NCBI GenBank assembly: GCA_034440615.1
Contig: JAOTOM010004564.1
Coordinates: 124,001-188,000, forward strand
DNA: 64,000 bases
Reading direction: 5' to 3'
Source of the DNA: Ashinkailepas kermadecensis
Lineage: Eukaryota; Arthropoda; Thecostraca; Neolepadidae
Under the pieces are notes generated by a model. That model was not told the DNA's origin. It saw only the letters and a program-made list of their open reading frames with translations, and ran no database searches. The first letter of the stretch is position 1. Each line of letters starts with the position of its first letter. The position numbers and the translations under genes are program-made. Shown here piece by piece: positions 13,339 through 25,595 of the stretch.

Positions 13339-13500
13339 TTGGTTGGTTATTGGTTTTACGACACGTCGACCGTTGAGTCATGTAGCGTTGCCAATCTCTC
13401 ACGCTGATTGGTCGTGGGCGAAGAGTAGCGACAGGTGAGACTCGAACCCACAACCTTTTGATTGTGAGACGAGCATCCTACCCCTAGACCACTCGCCCCC
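13339..13500 (-). mobile_element. tRNA-derived SINE, reverse copy
   Basis: About 162 bp. On the minus strand it starts like a tRNA: A box TGGTCTAGGGG, loop CTCACAA, B box GGTTCGAGTC. A ~90-bp body and an aaccaaccaa tail follow. Flanked by a 15-bp TSD, atgctacattacccc (13324-13338) and atgctacatcacccc (13501-13515), one mismatch. Same family as 61681-61847. Confidence 0.92.
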
Positions 13501-13847
13501 ATGCTACATCACCCCACTGCAAGCCAATTTTTGGGTGTTATGCTGCCTCCCAAGTGAAGGTTATGAATTTGCAGAGGAAATGAGTGGTTACATTATGTTT
13601 ATCACATCCATACACTGCATTGAAAATTGTTTTTTTTTCTTCAAGAATTCAACATTTGCCTTACACTGCAAATTTACCATTTTCCCTCCAAACTGAAAAG
13701 CATGCATTTGTAGTGGAAATGCATGCCTGTATCATGTTAACCACATTCATAAGCATTGCATTTGAAAAATAAATTCCAAGAATTCAAGAATTACCTTTAA
13801 ACTGCAAATTTACTGTGAAAACAATCTTTCCACACATCAGTTTGTAC

Positions 13848-14011
13848 CAGGGGTGTTGCTATAAATACTCTTGCGGGGACAAGTGCCACCTTAATGTTGG
13901 CTTTTTCTCCCAATTAATTTCAATTTTTAACATAGTACCCTATGGAGTGTGCCCCCGAATCAATTTGGGCCTGCACATTGCATTCATGTATCTTAACCCC
14001 CCCCCCCCCAG
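13848..14011 (+). repeat. Dispersed repeat family A, copy 4
   Basis: Starts accaggggtgttgctata, then gcggggacaagtgcc and aatgttggctttttct, and ends in a C tract after ttcatgtatctt. Same order as copy 2. Confidence 0.72.
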
Positions 14012-14660
14012 ATAATTTTCAGAACTCAACACCCATGGCTCGTACCCATTTGTTCAGGTATTTCATTTGGGCAAATTTGTCTTAAAATGTGTTTTGTGAT
14101 TTTTTTGAATTTTTCTTTGGAAGACCATGCTTATGAAGATGACAAAGATTATGGGACCACTTATTTTCTGTGCAAATGCTTACTTTTCAGGTTGTGAGCA
14201 AAATAATGCCAAAGAGGCTTTGAGTTAGGCAACATGGCATAAAGGGAATGTAAAAAAGCAACATAACCTAACGTAACATAGCCTAACCTATCTTTGGAAA
14301 TTTTTGTATTATAAAAATGTTGAGCAATCTATTTTCTGAAAATTCTCAAAATTAAAAAGAAACCTAACCCAGCCTAAGCTAACCTAAGCTGTTTTTTTAA
14401 AAATAATTTTCTTTTATTATGAATTTTATTTTCGGAAACTGGTATTATGTGCTTTTTAGGTGGTAACAAGATAAGTTCTTATATGCATTTGCCTCCGTAA
14501 AGCAAACAAATGGGTTAGGTTTGGGTTAGGTTGGGTTATTTTAGGTTTTTTAAGTTGGACAATTTTTCAAAAAATCTCCCTACAAAATCAAAAACAATTT
14601 ATATTTGCAGAGAGAATAAGTGGTCCCATCAAGTTAGTCACCTTCATAAACATAGTATTC

Positions 14661-16845
14661 TTCAGAAAAAAAAACACCTTTTAAGACAATAATAGGTACC
14701 TACCTACCTACCTAGGTACCGAAAGTATTTTTTCAGCATCCCATCTAACATCCTTTAACCAAACATCAACGCCCGACATACACATTTTCCAACCCGCGGC
14801 TGTCCGTGCTCTTCAAAGCACTGAACAAGGCCCTTGCACTGAAGGCTTTCTATATGAGATGAGACAAATGCAATATGCGAAGCAAGCTTCCCATAACAGA
14901 TTATATTAAAGAACGGGTACACCCAAGTTTAGTATATTCTCAGATCTAGTATATACTGTGCCTTGGTGACGTCACAGCTATAATATGCGATATTCTACTA
15001 GAATGTGGTGGACGTCTGGCGGATTATAGAATCCTATAGTATTCCAAATCTAGCAGATTCCTGGCAATTGGTGATATAGTGCCGCAACCGCGGCACAAAT
15101 TTCAGATCCTTCATTTTTCTTATTTTGCTATAATTTTCATTAGAAAAGAGCATATGGTGCTATGGCATGCTTTACTTTCTCCTGTATTCAGCTGACACGA
15201 GAAAGCAAAGGATGACATGAAAAAGAGTACAAAGAATGAGAAAGAACGTTCAATTTCATTTAACAGCAGCTTCCTTTTCTGCCGAAGCTCGACGCACGAC
15301 CGGCCTTGAGGGCCAGCCGGTCGTCATGGCAACGACTTAGGCCCCGCCCTCCGGGAGTCGGCCGGTCGGTTTTGTGTAATGTCCTCGTTTACCGGCAAGG
15401 AAACATACTTTTTCGGGGTGATACAAGTAAAAACGATCCGGATTCGTATGTAGAATTCTTTACGAATTCGCATGGTATCAAATTTGCCTATATACAATAA
15501 AAATTGTCTGCGTAAAGCCGTGGAAAATATTGGCTATTTTGGCTTGAGACGCACGCAAAGTGCTGCCGAGTATCGCCTTGGCTACGTCACAGACCCGGAA
15601 CAACTTTGCCCCCCCCGTCCCATAATGCTGTGGAAAATGACGTCTTTGAAAATATGCATCGCCTTTGGTTCATTGACATCTTGTACTAATCTCAAGGGAG
15701 GTTACCAACGCACCCTGTCCGGGTTTTCTCGGGCCCTTTATTTCAATACACTCACTCTACCAACCTCCTCACTACCTTTATCCTAAACATGTATTGCCGT
15801 ATTATTGTATCAATATCGGATGTGTAAGTTTAAATCAAACGTCATTAACTTCAATGTAGCGCCTATTTCCGCCAAGTCCATTGGCTAACTTTGGCTATTC
15901 TATACGAAGGCGCGGGCAATTCTGCCTGGGGCCCTCGGAAGCTGCTCGAGGACCCCAACTGAACATGGGCGTTACTACCGCGGGGAAGGGGTGGGGTGAA
16001 CTAGATCCCGCGCAAAATGTGCAGACTTACAGTGGGAATTGTTGATGCTCAAATATTTCTGGAGGTGGCTCGCAGTGATCTGACCTACCCGAGGTGAACA
16101 CTTTCACGATAGATGTACAATCGTTCACGAAAAGAGACCAAAAATTTGGCACCACCCACTGCGCGCCGCAACTGTTTTTTTTCACTATCGCGGAAAATCT
16201 TGACGGGATGTTTGAACACCATGCCCTCCTATGACACGGGAGGGAAACTTACATATGTCACCACGGAAGTGACACACTTCTGGATTTTCAGGTGGAGTAT
16301 AGAACCAAGCGCAATATTTCGTTTTAGTGCATATTTTTGGAGTACTTTGCCTCCAAAGTGGAATATTCTTACACATGTTCTTGGTGCACTCTCCCCATCC
16401 CCATCTTCGATAAAAAGGAGGTGTGGGCGTAGTCGCACTTCCGGTGCTAGTGTTATCACGCGCACCGGAGGGGGGTGGAACCCGTCCACCCCTCCTGTTT
16501 TTTGACAATATCTCATAAACGGGCCGGGATATTGCAATGAAATGTTGTGACATAAAAATTGATCAGCGCATCCTACTCAGAAATCAAAATCCGTTGGTAA
16601 ATATATAGGGATTGCCGGGGTGCACAGTTGACAGACCGGCCGGCCGCCCGACCTACGAGCGTTCAATGTCACAAAGGTATTGTCGGTGCGGTGTGTGACG
16701 CGGCGGCGTGGTGTAGTGGCGCGTCCAATCTCGACCTCATCTGACCCTGTAGGCTCATAAAAGAACCTATTATCATGAAATGTATTATAAAGTGAGCTCA
16801 CTACAGCAGTAATCTACCCTCAAAGTTTTGTTCTTCTTCGCATCA
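14661..16845. other. No recognised gene
   Basis: Includes a small palindromic ggtacctacc...ctaggtacc at ~14695-14720 and segments that look like old repeats. No conserved ORF. Confidence 0.4.
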
Positions 16846-16930
16846 GTAGTTTCCGAGACCTTAGGGCGGGGGGGGGCTAATCTGTCTCCCCCATCCGGTG
16901 AGCGTTATGTGAGGGGCCTCCGGTGCGGTG
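16846..16930 (-). repeat. Dispersed repeat family C, copy 1
   Basis: Carries tttccgagaccttaggg, a G tract, aatctgtctcccc and gaggggcctccggtgcg. It is the reverse complement of 40918-41005 and 42046-42128. Confidence 0.7.
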
Positions 16931-18250
16931 GTTCAATAGTTCCATACTTCTCGATGAAACAATCATCACTTACTTATTATTACCTCCGTGTGCGGTCTGG
17001 AGAGTCACCATAGAACGAGAATGCTCCCTTTTAGCGTTCGTATGTGCCAGTGGACGTTCGTCATGGTCTACATGTAGACTTTGCAAAGGGCCCAAGACGT
17101 TCGCAATGGTCGATGCACGTTCTAAATGGTCCATAAACTTTCATGATTTGGCCAGTAAACGTTCGTAGGGGCTTGATGACGTGCCTATAAAAGGCCCCAA
17201 GAGCCTCGGCGGCCATACAAAGTGTTTGCTCTTTTTGTCTTCGCCACGGTGATCTAGATCACCGTGGCGAAGACAACCACGTACGGGCTCGTAGACGACT
17301 ACGTACGGGGCCTTGCCACGGCCCGAAGAGTCGCGCCAGATGCCTGTAACCGAAGACGGGGGAGTGGGAGTGACCGCACCCACGAACCCCCTGGCTGCGT
17401 CTATGGATAGAGATATGATGTATGTGGAGTGTGAAGTCTAATGAAGTGGGCCTTCTGGATCCGCCACTAGGGGCGGATCCAGGAATTATCATTGCGGGGA
17501 GGGGGCGCATTTCATGGGAAGAACGCCTTCGACGAAAATAATTCGTTGAGGGGGAGTGCACTCGATAATGGTGAAGGGGCACTTTTCCCCTGAACAAGGG
17601 CGTTTTAGTTGGCAAATCATTTGAGCGAGTGGGGATGAAATCTAGCTTCCTTGAAGGGTGAATTTCATGGCCGGAGAGATGTCACCGTTCAATGGGGGTG
17701 GGGGGGGGGTCAGATTCCCCCTGCACCCCCACCCTGCATCCGCCTCTGTACCTTTCGTGCAAGTTCTATATGCGATTATCTGCTTCAGTTAAGGAGGAAT
17801 GCATGATGTAAAGGTGCATGAGGGTCAGCAATTTGATAACATGTAAAGTGTGCTGCGCATTGCTTCTTAACATTCATCATGCCGGCGGAGTTGAACACTT
17901 TTGATACGTTTGTGTCTACACAGGTGATTGGTGTGGCTGACAGATGGGATGCTGTTCGCTGGATGCTGAATATGGGCTATTTATTGCTCGCTTGCTCACC
18001 TTGACTTAATTGCTGAGTTGTATATAGCAATGGCCTGTCGAAGTGCTTAGGTACCGTGAATTTGCATGTGCAACGTCCACCACGTAAACCAGCACAATTT
18101 GTTCTGCGCACTCCTTTGTATACTATCTGTGCAGCCTGTCATTGGATTGGATTTGCTGTAGAAACCATACCCACCCACACACACTGCATATCAATGCATG
18201 TTTAGCTCTGGCTCCTGCGTGCTCCTAAGTTCATGCTGGCTCTGACTGCC
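16931..18250. other. No recognised gene; contains 42-bp perfect palindrome
   Basis: A perfect spacerless palindrome spans 17235-17276 (centre gatct|agatc). A TATAAAA box-like motif lies at ~17187 (cctataaaaggcc), but no gene follows it. Confidence 0.5.
17466..17752. mobile_element. Small inverted-repeat DNA element (tentative)
   Basis: Starts taggggcggatccagg and ends ccctgcatccgcctctgta, giving imperfect terminal inverted repeats around GGCGGAT[C/G]CAGG, of the kind found at hAT-type non-autonomous elements. No clear 8-bp TSD. A second ggatccgcc end abuts it on the left. Confidence 0.45.
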
Positions 18251-18259
18251 CTGGTATTT

Positions 18260-21200
18260 ACGTCCGTAAAGTTGGCACACGTATTCATATTCGTATTCAG
18301 CACACACAACCGATTGCACCCAAATTATCGTCCATGGTCAAACCGACCTCGCTGTTTACGAATCTGAACTTCGTTTTGCGTTAACTGCAACCGTTTGACC
18401 TCGACATCATAAAATGTCAAGGTCAACCAGCGGGACAGCTCTAACTTACAAATGAAGGCGAAAACATACATGCAGTCGCTATTTTCAGATAGCCCATTAC
18501 AACGTGCAACTTTTAATCATAACTTTACTTCGATCCGGGTCAAATGTCAAGGTCAAAAATCACTTAGAATGACGGGGACAGGTATAGCTCATGCACGATG
18601 ACATGCACACTACCAAATTGTTCCTAGCAGAAGAGGTGATCACCGTGCACAACTTTCAGTTGAATACTTCATTGGGTCACGGTCAATTACAAAGGTCAGA
18701 ATGCATTAAAAACTACGGGAACGGTTAAGCCTCCTGACATATGCGACCGATGCGCACACAAAGGGCATTGACGGACAGCACCTGGCGGTGTGCATCATTT
18801 CGTCGCACATTGCGGCAGGTCAAGGTCAATCGTAAAGGTAAAAAATGTCATAGAATGATGGGGACAGTCATAGCTCCCCAGCTAAGAAATATCTATCCTT
18901 GTAATCGTCATTGTCATGGAGCTGACCACTGTGCACAACTTTTAGTCATATTTTTTAGACCGCTCAAGGTCAAGTTGAAGGTCATAGTTCACTTGAAATA
19001 ACAGGGACAGCTCTAGCTCATGAGCGAGAGTATGCACACTACCAAATTGTTACTTGCAGAATAGGTTATCACAGTGCACAACTTTCAGTTGCATACTTCT
19101 TTAGGTCAAGGTCAAGTACAAAGGTCAGAATGCACTAAAACTTACGGGAACGGTTGTGCCTCCTGAAATATGGGACCGATGCGCACAAAAAGGGTATTGA
19201 CGGACAGCACCTGGCGGTGCGCATCATTTCATCGCACATTGCGGCAGGCCAAGGTCAATCATCAAGGTCAAAATGTCCTAGAATGATGGGGACAGCCATA
19301 GATCTCCAGCTAAGGCACATCAATCCTTGTGATCGCCATTCTCAGGAGGTTGACCGTCGTGCGCAGCTTTTAGTCGTATTTTTAGACCGCTCCAGGTCAA
19401 GGTTAAGGTCACAGTGCACTTGAAATGACCGGGACAGCTCTAGCTCATGAGCGATAGCATGCACGCTACCAGATTGTTACTTGCAGAATAGGTGATCACC
19501 GTACACAACTTTCAGTTGCATACTTCATTAGGTCAAGGTCAATTACAAAGGTCAGAATGCATTAAAACCTACGGGAACGGTTGCGCCTCCCGACATATGG
19601 GATCGACGCACACAAAATGGGTATTGACCGACAGCACCTGCCGGTGTGCATCTTTTCATTGTACATTGCGGCAGGTCAAGGACAATCATCAAGGTCAAAG
19701 ATGTTCTAGAATGATGGGGACAGTCATAGATCTCCAGCTAAGGCACATCAATCCATATAATTGTCATTGTCAGGAAGCTGACCACTGTGCGCAACTTTTA
19801 GTCATATTTTCAGACCAATCGAGGTCAAGGTGAAGGTCACAGTGCACTTGAAATGACCGGGACAGCCCAAGCTCATGAGCGATTGCATGCACACTACCAA
19901 ATTGTTCCTTGCAGCATAGGTGATCACCGTGCACAACTTTCAGTTGTATACTTCATTAGGTCAAGGTCAATTACAAAGGTCAGAATGCATTAAAATCTTC
20001 GGGAACGGCTGTGCATTCTGACATATGGGACTGATGAGCACAAAAGGGGTATTGACGGACAGCACCTGGCATTGCGCATCTTTTCGTCGCATATTGCAGC
20101 AGGTCAAGGTCAATCATGAAGGTCAAAATTAGCCTAGAATGATTGGGACAGTCATAGATCTCCAACTAAGGCACATCAATCCATATAATTGTCATTGTCA
20201 GGAAGCTGACCACTGTGCGCAACCCTTAGTCATATTTTTAGACCAATCGAGGTGAAGGTGAAGGTCATAGTGCACTTGAAATGAACGGGAGAGATCTAGC
20301 TCATTAGCGATAGTATGCACAGTACCAAATTGCTACTAGCAGAAGAGGTGATCACCGTACACAACTTTCAGTTGCATTCTTCATTAGGTCAAGGTCAAGT
20401 ACAAAGGTCAGATGCATTAAAAGTTACGGGATCGGTTGCGCCTCCTGACATATGGGACCGATGCACACACAAATGGTATTTACGGACAGCACCTGGCATT
20501 GTGCATCTTTTCGTCGCACGTTGCAGCAGGTCAAGGTCAATCATGAAGGTCAAAATTGTCCTAGAATGATGGGGACAGTCATAGCTCCCTAACTAAGGCA
20601 CATCAATCCTTTTAATCGTCATTGTCATGGAGCTGACCACTGTGCACAACTTTCAGTCATATTTGTACAACGCTCAAGGTCAAGTTGAAAGTCATCGTGC
20701 ACTTGAAATGACCGGGACAGCTCTAGCTTATGAGCGATAGTATGCACACCACCAAATTGTTACTTGCAGAATGGGTGATCACCGTGCACAACTTTCAGTT
20801 GCATACTTAATTAGGTCAAGGTCAATTACAAAGGTCAGAATGCATTAAAATATACGGGAACGGCTGTGCCTTCTGACATATGCGACTGATGCGCACACAA
20901 GGGGTATTGACGGACAGCTCCTGGCGGTGCGCATCTTTTCATCGCACATTGCGGCAGGTCAAGGTCAATCATGAAGGTAAAATGTCCTAGAATGATGGGG
21001 ACAGTCATAGCTCCCCAGCTAAGGCACATCCATCCTTCTAATCGTCATTCTCAGGAGGCTGACCATCGTGTGCAGCTTTTAGTCATATTTTTAGACCGCT
21101 CCAGGTCAAGGTTAAGGTCACAGTGCACTTCAAATGACCGGAACAGCTCTAGCTCATAAGCGATAGTATGCACACTACCAAATTGTTACTTGCAGAATGG

Positions 21201-23034
21201 GTGATCACCGTGCACAAGTTCCAGTTGCATACTTAATTAGGTCAAGGTCAACTACAAAGGTCAGAATGCATTAAAACCTACGGGAACGGTTGTGCCTCCT
21301 GACATAAGGGACCGATGCGCACCAAAATGGTATTGACGGACAGCACCTGGCGGTGTGCATCTTTTCATCGCACATTGTGGCAGGTCAAGGTCAATGGTGA
21401 AGGTAAAATATATCCTAAAATGATGGGGACAGTCATAGCTCCCCAGCTAAGGCACATCAATCCTTGCAATAGTCATTCTCAGGGAGCTGACCACTGTGCC
21501 CCACTTTCAGTCATATTTTTACAATGCTCAAGGTCAAGTTGAAGGTTAAAGTTAATCACAGCAGGCACACTACCATACCATCACTCTATGACATTTTGAC
21601 CTTCATGATTGACCTTGACCTGCCGCAATGTGCGATGAAATGATGCGCACCGCCAGGTGCTGTCCGTCGATACCCTTTTTGTGCGCATCGGTCCCATATG
21701 TCAGGAGGCACAACCGTTCCCGTAGGCTTTGGTGCATTCTGACCTTTGTACTTGACCTTGACCTAATGAAGTATGCAACTGAAAGTTGTGCACGGTAATA
21801 ACCTATTCTGCAAGTAACAATTTGGTAGTGTGCATACTATCGCTTATGAGCTAGAGCTGTCCCGGTCATTTGAAGTGCACTGTGACCTTAACCTTGACCT
21901 GGAGCGGTCTAAAAATACGACTAAAAGCTGCGCACGATGGTCAACCTCCTGAGAATGGCGATTACAAGGATTGATGTGCCTTAGCTGGAGATCTATGACT
22001 GTCCCCATCATTCTAGGACATTTTGACCTTGATGATTGACCTTGACCTGCCGCAATGTGCGATGAAATGATGCGCACCGCCAGGTGCTGTCCGTCAATAC
22101 CCTCTTTGTGCGCATCGGTCCCATATTTCAGTAGGCACAACCGTTCCCGTAGGTTTTAGTGCATTCTGACCTTTGTACTTGACCTTGACCTAATGAAGTA
22201 TGCAACTGAAAGTTGTGCACGGTGATAACCTATTCTGCAAGTAACAATTTGGTAGTGTGCATACTCTCGCTCATGAGCTAGAGCTGTCCCTGTCATTTCA
22301 AGTGAACTATGACCTTCCACTTGACCTTGAGCGGTCTAAAAAATATGACTAAAAGTTGTGCACAGTGGTCAGCTCCATGACAATGACGATTACAAGGATA
22401 GATATTTCTTAGCTGGGGAGCTATGACTGTCCCCATCATTCTATGACATTTTTTACCTTTACGATTGACCTTGACCTGCCGCAATGTGCGACGAAATGAT
22501 GCACACCGCCAGGTGCTGTCCGTCAATGCCCTTTTTGTGCGCATCGGTCGCATATGTCAGGAGGCTTAACCGTTCCCGTAGATTTTAATGCATTCTGACC
22601 TTTGTAATTGACCGTGACCGAATGAAGTATGCAACTGAAAGTTGTGCACGGTGATCACCTCTTCTGCTAGTAACAATTTGGTAGCGTGCATGTCATCGTG
22701 CATGAGCTATAGCTGTCCCCGTCATTCTAAGTGATTTTTGACCTTGACATTTGACCCGGATCGAAGTAAAGTTATGATTAAAAGTTGCGCGTTGTAATGG
22801 GCTATCTGAAAATAGCGACTGCATGTATGTTTTCGCCTTCATTTGTAAGTTAGAGCTGTCCCGCTGGTTGACCTTGACATTTTATGATGTCGAGGTCAAA
22901 CGGTTGCAGTTAACGCAAAACGAAGTTCAGATTCGTAAACAGCGAGGTCGGTTTGACCATGGACGATAATTTGGGTGCAATCGGTTGTGTGTGCTGAATA
23001 CGAATATGAATACGTGTGCCAACTTTACGGACGT
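18260..23034. mobile_element. Foldback transposon, 4.8 kb, 9-bp TSD
   Basis: Starts acgtccgtaaagttgg and ends with the exact reverse complement. Flanked by a perfect 9-bp TSD, ctggtattt (18251-18259 and 23035-23043). The arms mirror each other without net indels for at least 1.16 kb: corresponding positions always sum to 41,294. The arms and the centre consist of a ~0.4-kb tandem unit rich in aggtcaaggtcaa. No transposase is encoded. A 9-bp TSD with very long inverted repeats fits a non-autonomous Mutator-like (MULE) foldback (inference). Confidence 0.9.
18540..21590. repeat. ~0.4-kb satellite units inside the foldback element
   Basis: About seven diverged units, each with gtgcacaactttcagttg, aggtcaaggtcaa, a cgggaacggttg block, ggacagcacctgg and gatggggacagtcatag in the same order. 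The small ORFs seen in several units are repeat shadows. Confidence 0.88.
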
Positions 23035-23043
23035 CTGGTATTT

Positions 23044-23931
23044 ATGTTCGGGTGCCTCGTCTGTATGCCTAACACATCCTGTGTTGCCGCACATGCATCA
23101 GGAACCTGAAGGCAACTTCAATAAATGCAGCAAGGTGTGTGTCTACAAACGACCTTACTGGCGTTGATGACACTTGCTTGTTAGATTAGGTTGGCTAATC
23201 ACTCATGATTACGCGAAAAGCAATATGTATATCACAGTATTTAATCCATGGGTAATTTTGACGTCACAGTACTTTTTATTTTGTGAACTACACCATTTGG
23301 TATCCCTGAGCGTTGAAGATCTGCGACAGACTCCCCGCATCTGCTACAGTGACGATTTTCTCGTATTACATGATACAGCCTGACATGGAAGCAACCTGAT
23401 GGGTTATTTTTTGGGCAATTGTTTCATTTACAAGGTAGTTGCAGCAGTGCTGTGGTGTCATGGATGTTCACCACATATTAACAATTAACTTAATAGTGTG
23501 TTTATTGAATTGTGCCATACTTGTTCGATAAACAGCATTTTCTTGAATGGTTCAGTACTCTAGGCCCAACCTAGAAGTAGTTTAAGTTCAGGTCCAGTCA
23601 GAATATTATGACAGCAGAACATGACAACAAAGATGTACTTCATGGATGCCAACCAAGTTTATGCATCTATGCCTAGTACTCCCAACATGCTTGCACTGCC
23701 CAAACAATGAATATTTGCACCACAACTCACAAGTAGGATGCTCATACATTACAATGTTTGATGCTGCATACCAGAGTGTGGGTTTGGGAATATGAAATAG
23801 TTGAATTAAGATTATGCCAAAAACACTGTCTGGCATCATATTCTGCCCACTATCAAATAATTCATTCTTGTTCATAAGCTGAAAACTATAATAACTGATT
23901 GAAACTAGCTACCAGTGATAAATTGGTAATC
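23044..23931. other. No recognised gene
   Basis: Anonymous, moderately AT-rich DNA between two mobile elements. Confidence 0.4.
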
Positions 23932-24262
23932 TTTACCTTTCAGCCGACATATACTGCCAAGGTTAGTGATTTGTAAAGAGGTGTACAGTGACGTCACAGG
24001 AGTCAAGGAAATGACGTCACAGGAGTCTGGTGTCGATGACGGGCACGAACATAACCTAACCTAACCTTACCTAAATTAACCTAACTTAACCTAACCTAAC
24101 CCAACCTAACCTAACCCAACCCAACCTAACCTAACCTAAGCTAACCTAACTTAGCACATCGACACCCAACTCCTGTGACGTTACTTCCTGACTCCTGTGA
24201 CGTCACTGTACACCTCTTTACAAATCACTAACCTTGGCAGTATGTGTTGGCCGAAAGGTAAA
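23932..24262. mobile_element. Inverted-repeat element with CCTAA telomere-like core
   Basis: Terminal inverted repeats of ~110 bp: ctttacctttc...tgccaaggttagtgattt, with gtgacgtcacaggagtc twice. They enclose ~100 bp of (CCTAA)n-type sequence at 24050-24150. No TSD could be fixed. Each arm carries two TGACGTCA palindromes; one is mutated in the right arm. Confidence 0.82.
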
Positions 24263-24269
24263 GAAAGCC

Positions 24270-24600
24270 GATAAATTATTCATGAAATAGGTTGGAATAT
24301 GCCACATTCTCAGCATGGAATAGACATCCTTTTCAAGAAAGTATCAACATCATGCTTGTTGATGTGTGTTTATGAAGCCTCCATGACTTGCTTCTGAGTA
24401 TTTCATGTATAAATATGCTCATGCTCACCATCACAGATTGTGATATGCAAGCATCTTGTAGCACAATTCCAAGTACAGAGATTATCTGTGATGTGGTCTG
24501 CTAAACATTGCATCTACTGATACCATGGTATTGCAACCAGTATTATTGGTATAGGTATCCCTATTTTATGTCCCCCACAAGTTAAATGAAAAAACATGCA
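24270..24600 (+). repeat. Dispersed repeat family D, copy 1
   Basis: Shares attattcatgaaata, gaagtatcaacatc, gttgatgtgtgtttatgaag and a ccatggtat block with 25790-26140, in the same order and orientation. Confidence 0.75.
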
Positions 24601-25498
24601 CTTATGAGTGCACTATTGGCTCAAAATTAAGCCTCAAGAACTGAAGCAATATCTTAATTGGCCATGACAAAATTTTGGTGTCCTACTTTACTCCTTTCAA
24701 CATCTCACACCTTATGAGAAAAAAAACATCATTTGAACACTGCTAACTACTTATGGATATTGAATTCTGTATAATATGCATTTTCAGTTCACATCTGGAA
24801 TATTTTAGTTGAAACCAAGATTGATGTTATTTATACTTGGAAGAACCTTCAGTGACCTCATGAGGAACAAATTGCCACTGTAGACATTCGTAATATCCTC
24901 ATGTTCTTGAGGCCCAATTTTCCATTTTTTGCCTTGCATCTAAATATTACCACAATTATTGCACAACAGACAATTTCCTTTCCACAGCCTTCTAATGACT
25001 AATTCAGCATAGGTTGCATGTTTCAGACATCATTAAGAAGATGTGACCACTCATTTCTGGTGCAAATCCATACCCTTCAGTTTGTGAGCAAAGTAATACC
25101 AAAAAGGAGGCTTTAGTGAAGTAATATATAATGAAGAATAGTGCAAAATTTAAACAACAAAAACTGATCTATCCTAACCTACTCTAACCAAGCCTAGCCC
25201 AGCATCCTTCTGACTTGTCTTCCAAAGATATCAACAATGTGCATTCATTAATGAGCATACATGCTGTAGACAACCAACTCAATTTCCTGTAACTTATCTT
25301 TAAAAATGTATTCATTAACTTATTCCTCAGTTGTGCCTACCAAATGTAGTTCTTTTCAGATGGCAAATACACATACAATTCCACACATTTATTTCTGTCA
25401 CTTAGTTGTGAATCATCTCCAGGTCACATGATGCCCCATGAAGATAAGTGACACAACTGTCAGGGCAGTGGAGGTGACACCCTAACACCAGTACAATC
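24601..25498. other. Upstream region of VPS13D
   Basis: AT-rich; includes a family of ctaacc motifs at ~25170. The VPS13D 5' UTR and promoter should lie here or further upstream. No TATA box or CpG-rich promoter recognised. Confidence 0.4.
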
Positions 25499-25595
25499 AT
25501 GCTGGAGAGCTTGGCAGCATGGGTGCTCAACAATTACCTTGGGCAGTACCTGGAGAACCTCAACACGGATCAACTCTCCGTGGGACTTCTATCAG
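25499..25595 (+). CDS. VPS13D: VPS13D exon 1 (start codon, chorein N-terminus)
   Basis: Encodes [20 protein letters not shown] and continues [13 protein letters not shown], the hallmark start of VPS13 proteins (residues 1-33). The ATG is the first in frame. The donor is G|gtatgc (phase 1) and the split Gly codon is completed in exon 2. No TATA box or clear transcription start was recognised upstream. Confidence 0.93.

Larger units (their letters stand above)
12780..14660. repeat. TTAGG-like repeat region, both orientations
   Basis: Scattered ttaggttagg clusters (12890-13300, 14510-14550) and the reverse ctaacct (14265-14390). They are mixed with diverged blocks resembling gcagaggaaatgagtggt that recur at ~13570, ~14140 (reverse), ~14590 and, reversed, at ~25060. 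TTAGG is the arthropod telomere unit; here it is interstitial and degenerate. Confidence 0.6.

Noticed and set aside
17180..17235. Promoter at the TATAAAA motif (~17187)
   Set aside because: No gene or conserved ORF follows, and the motif is common in AT-rich DNA.
18741..22553. Repeated ~60-113-codon ORFs in the foldback element
   Set aside because: They are mirrored on both arms and recur in the satellite units; no domain and no transposase motif.
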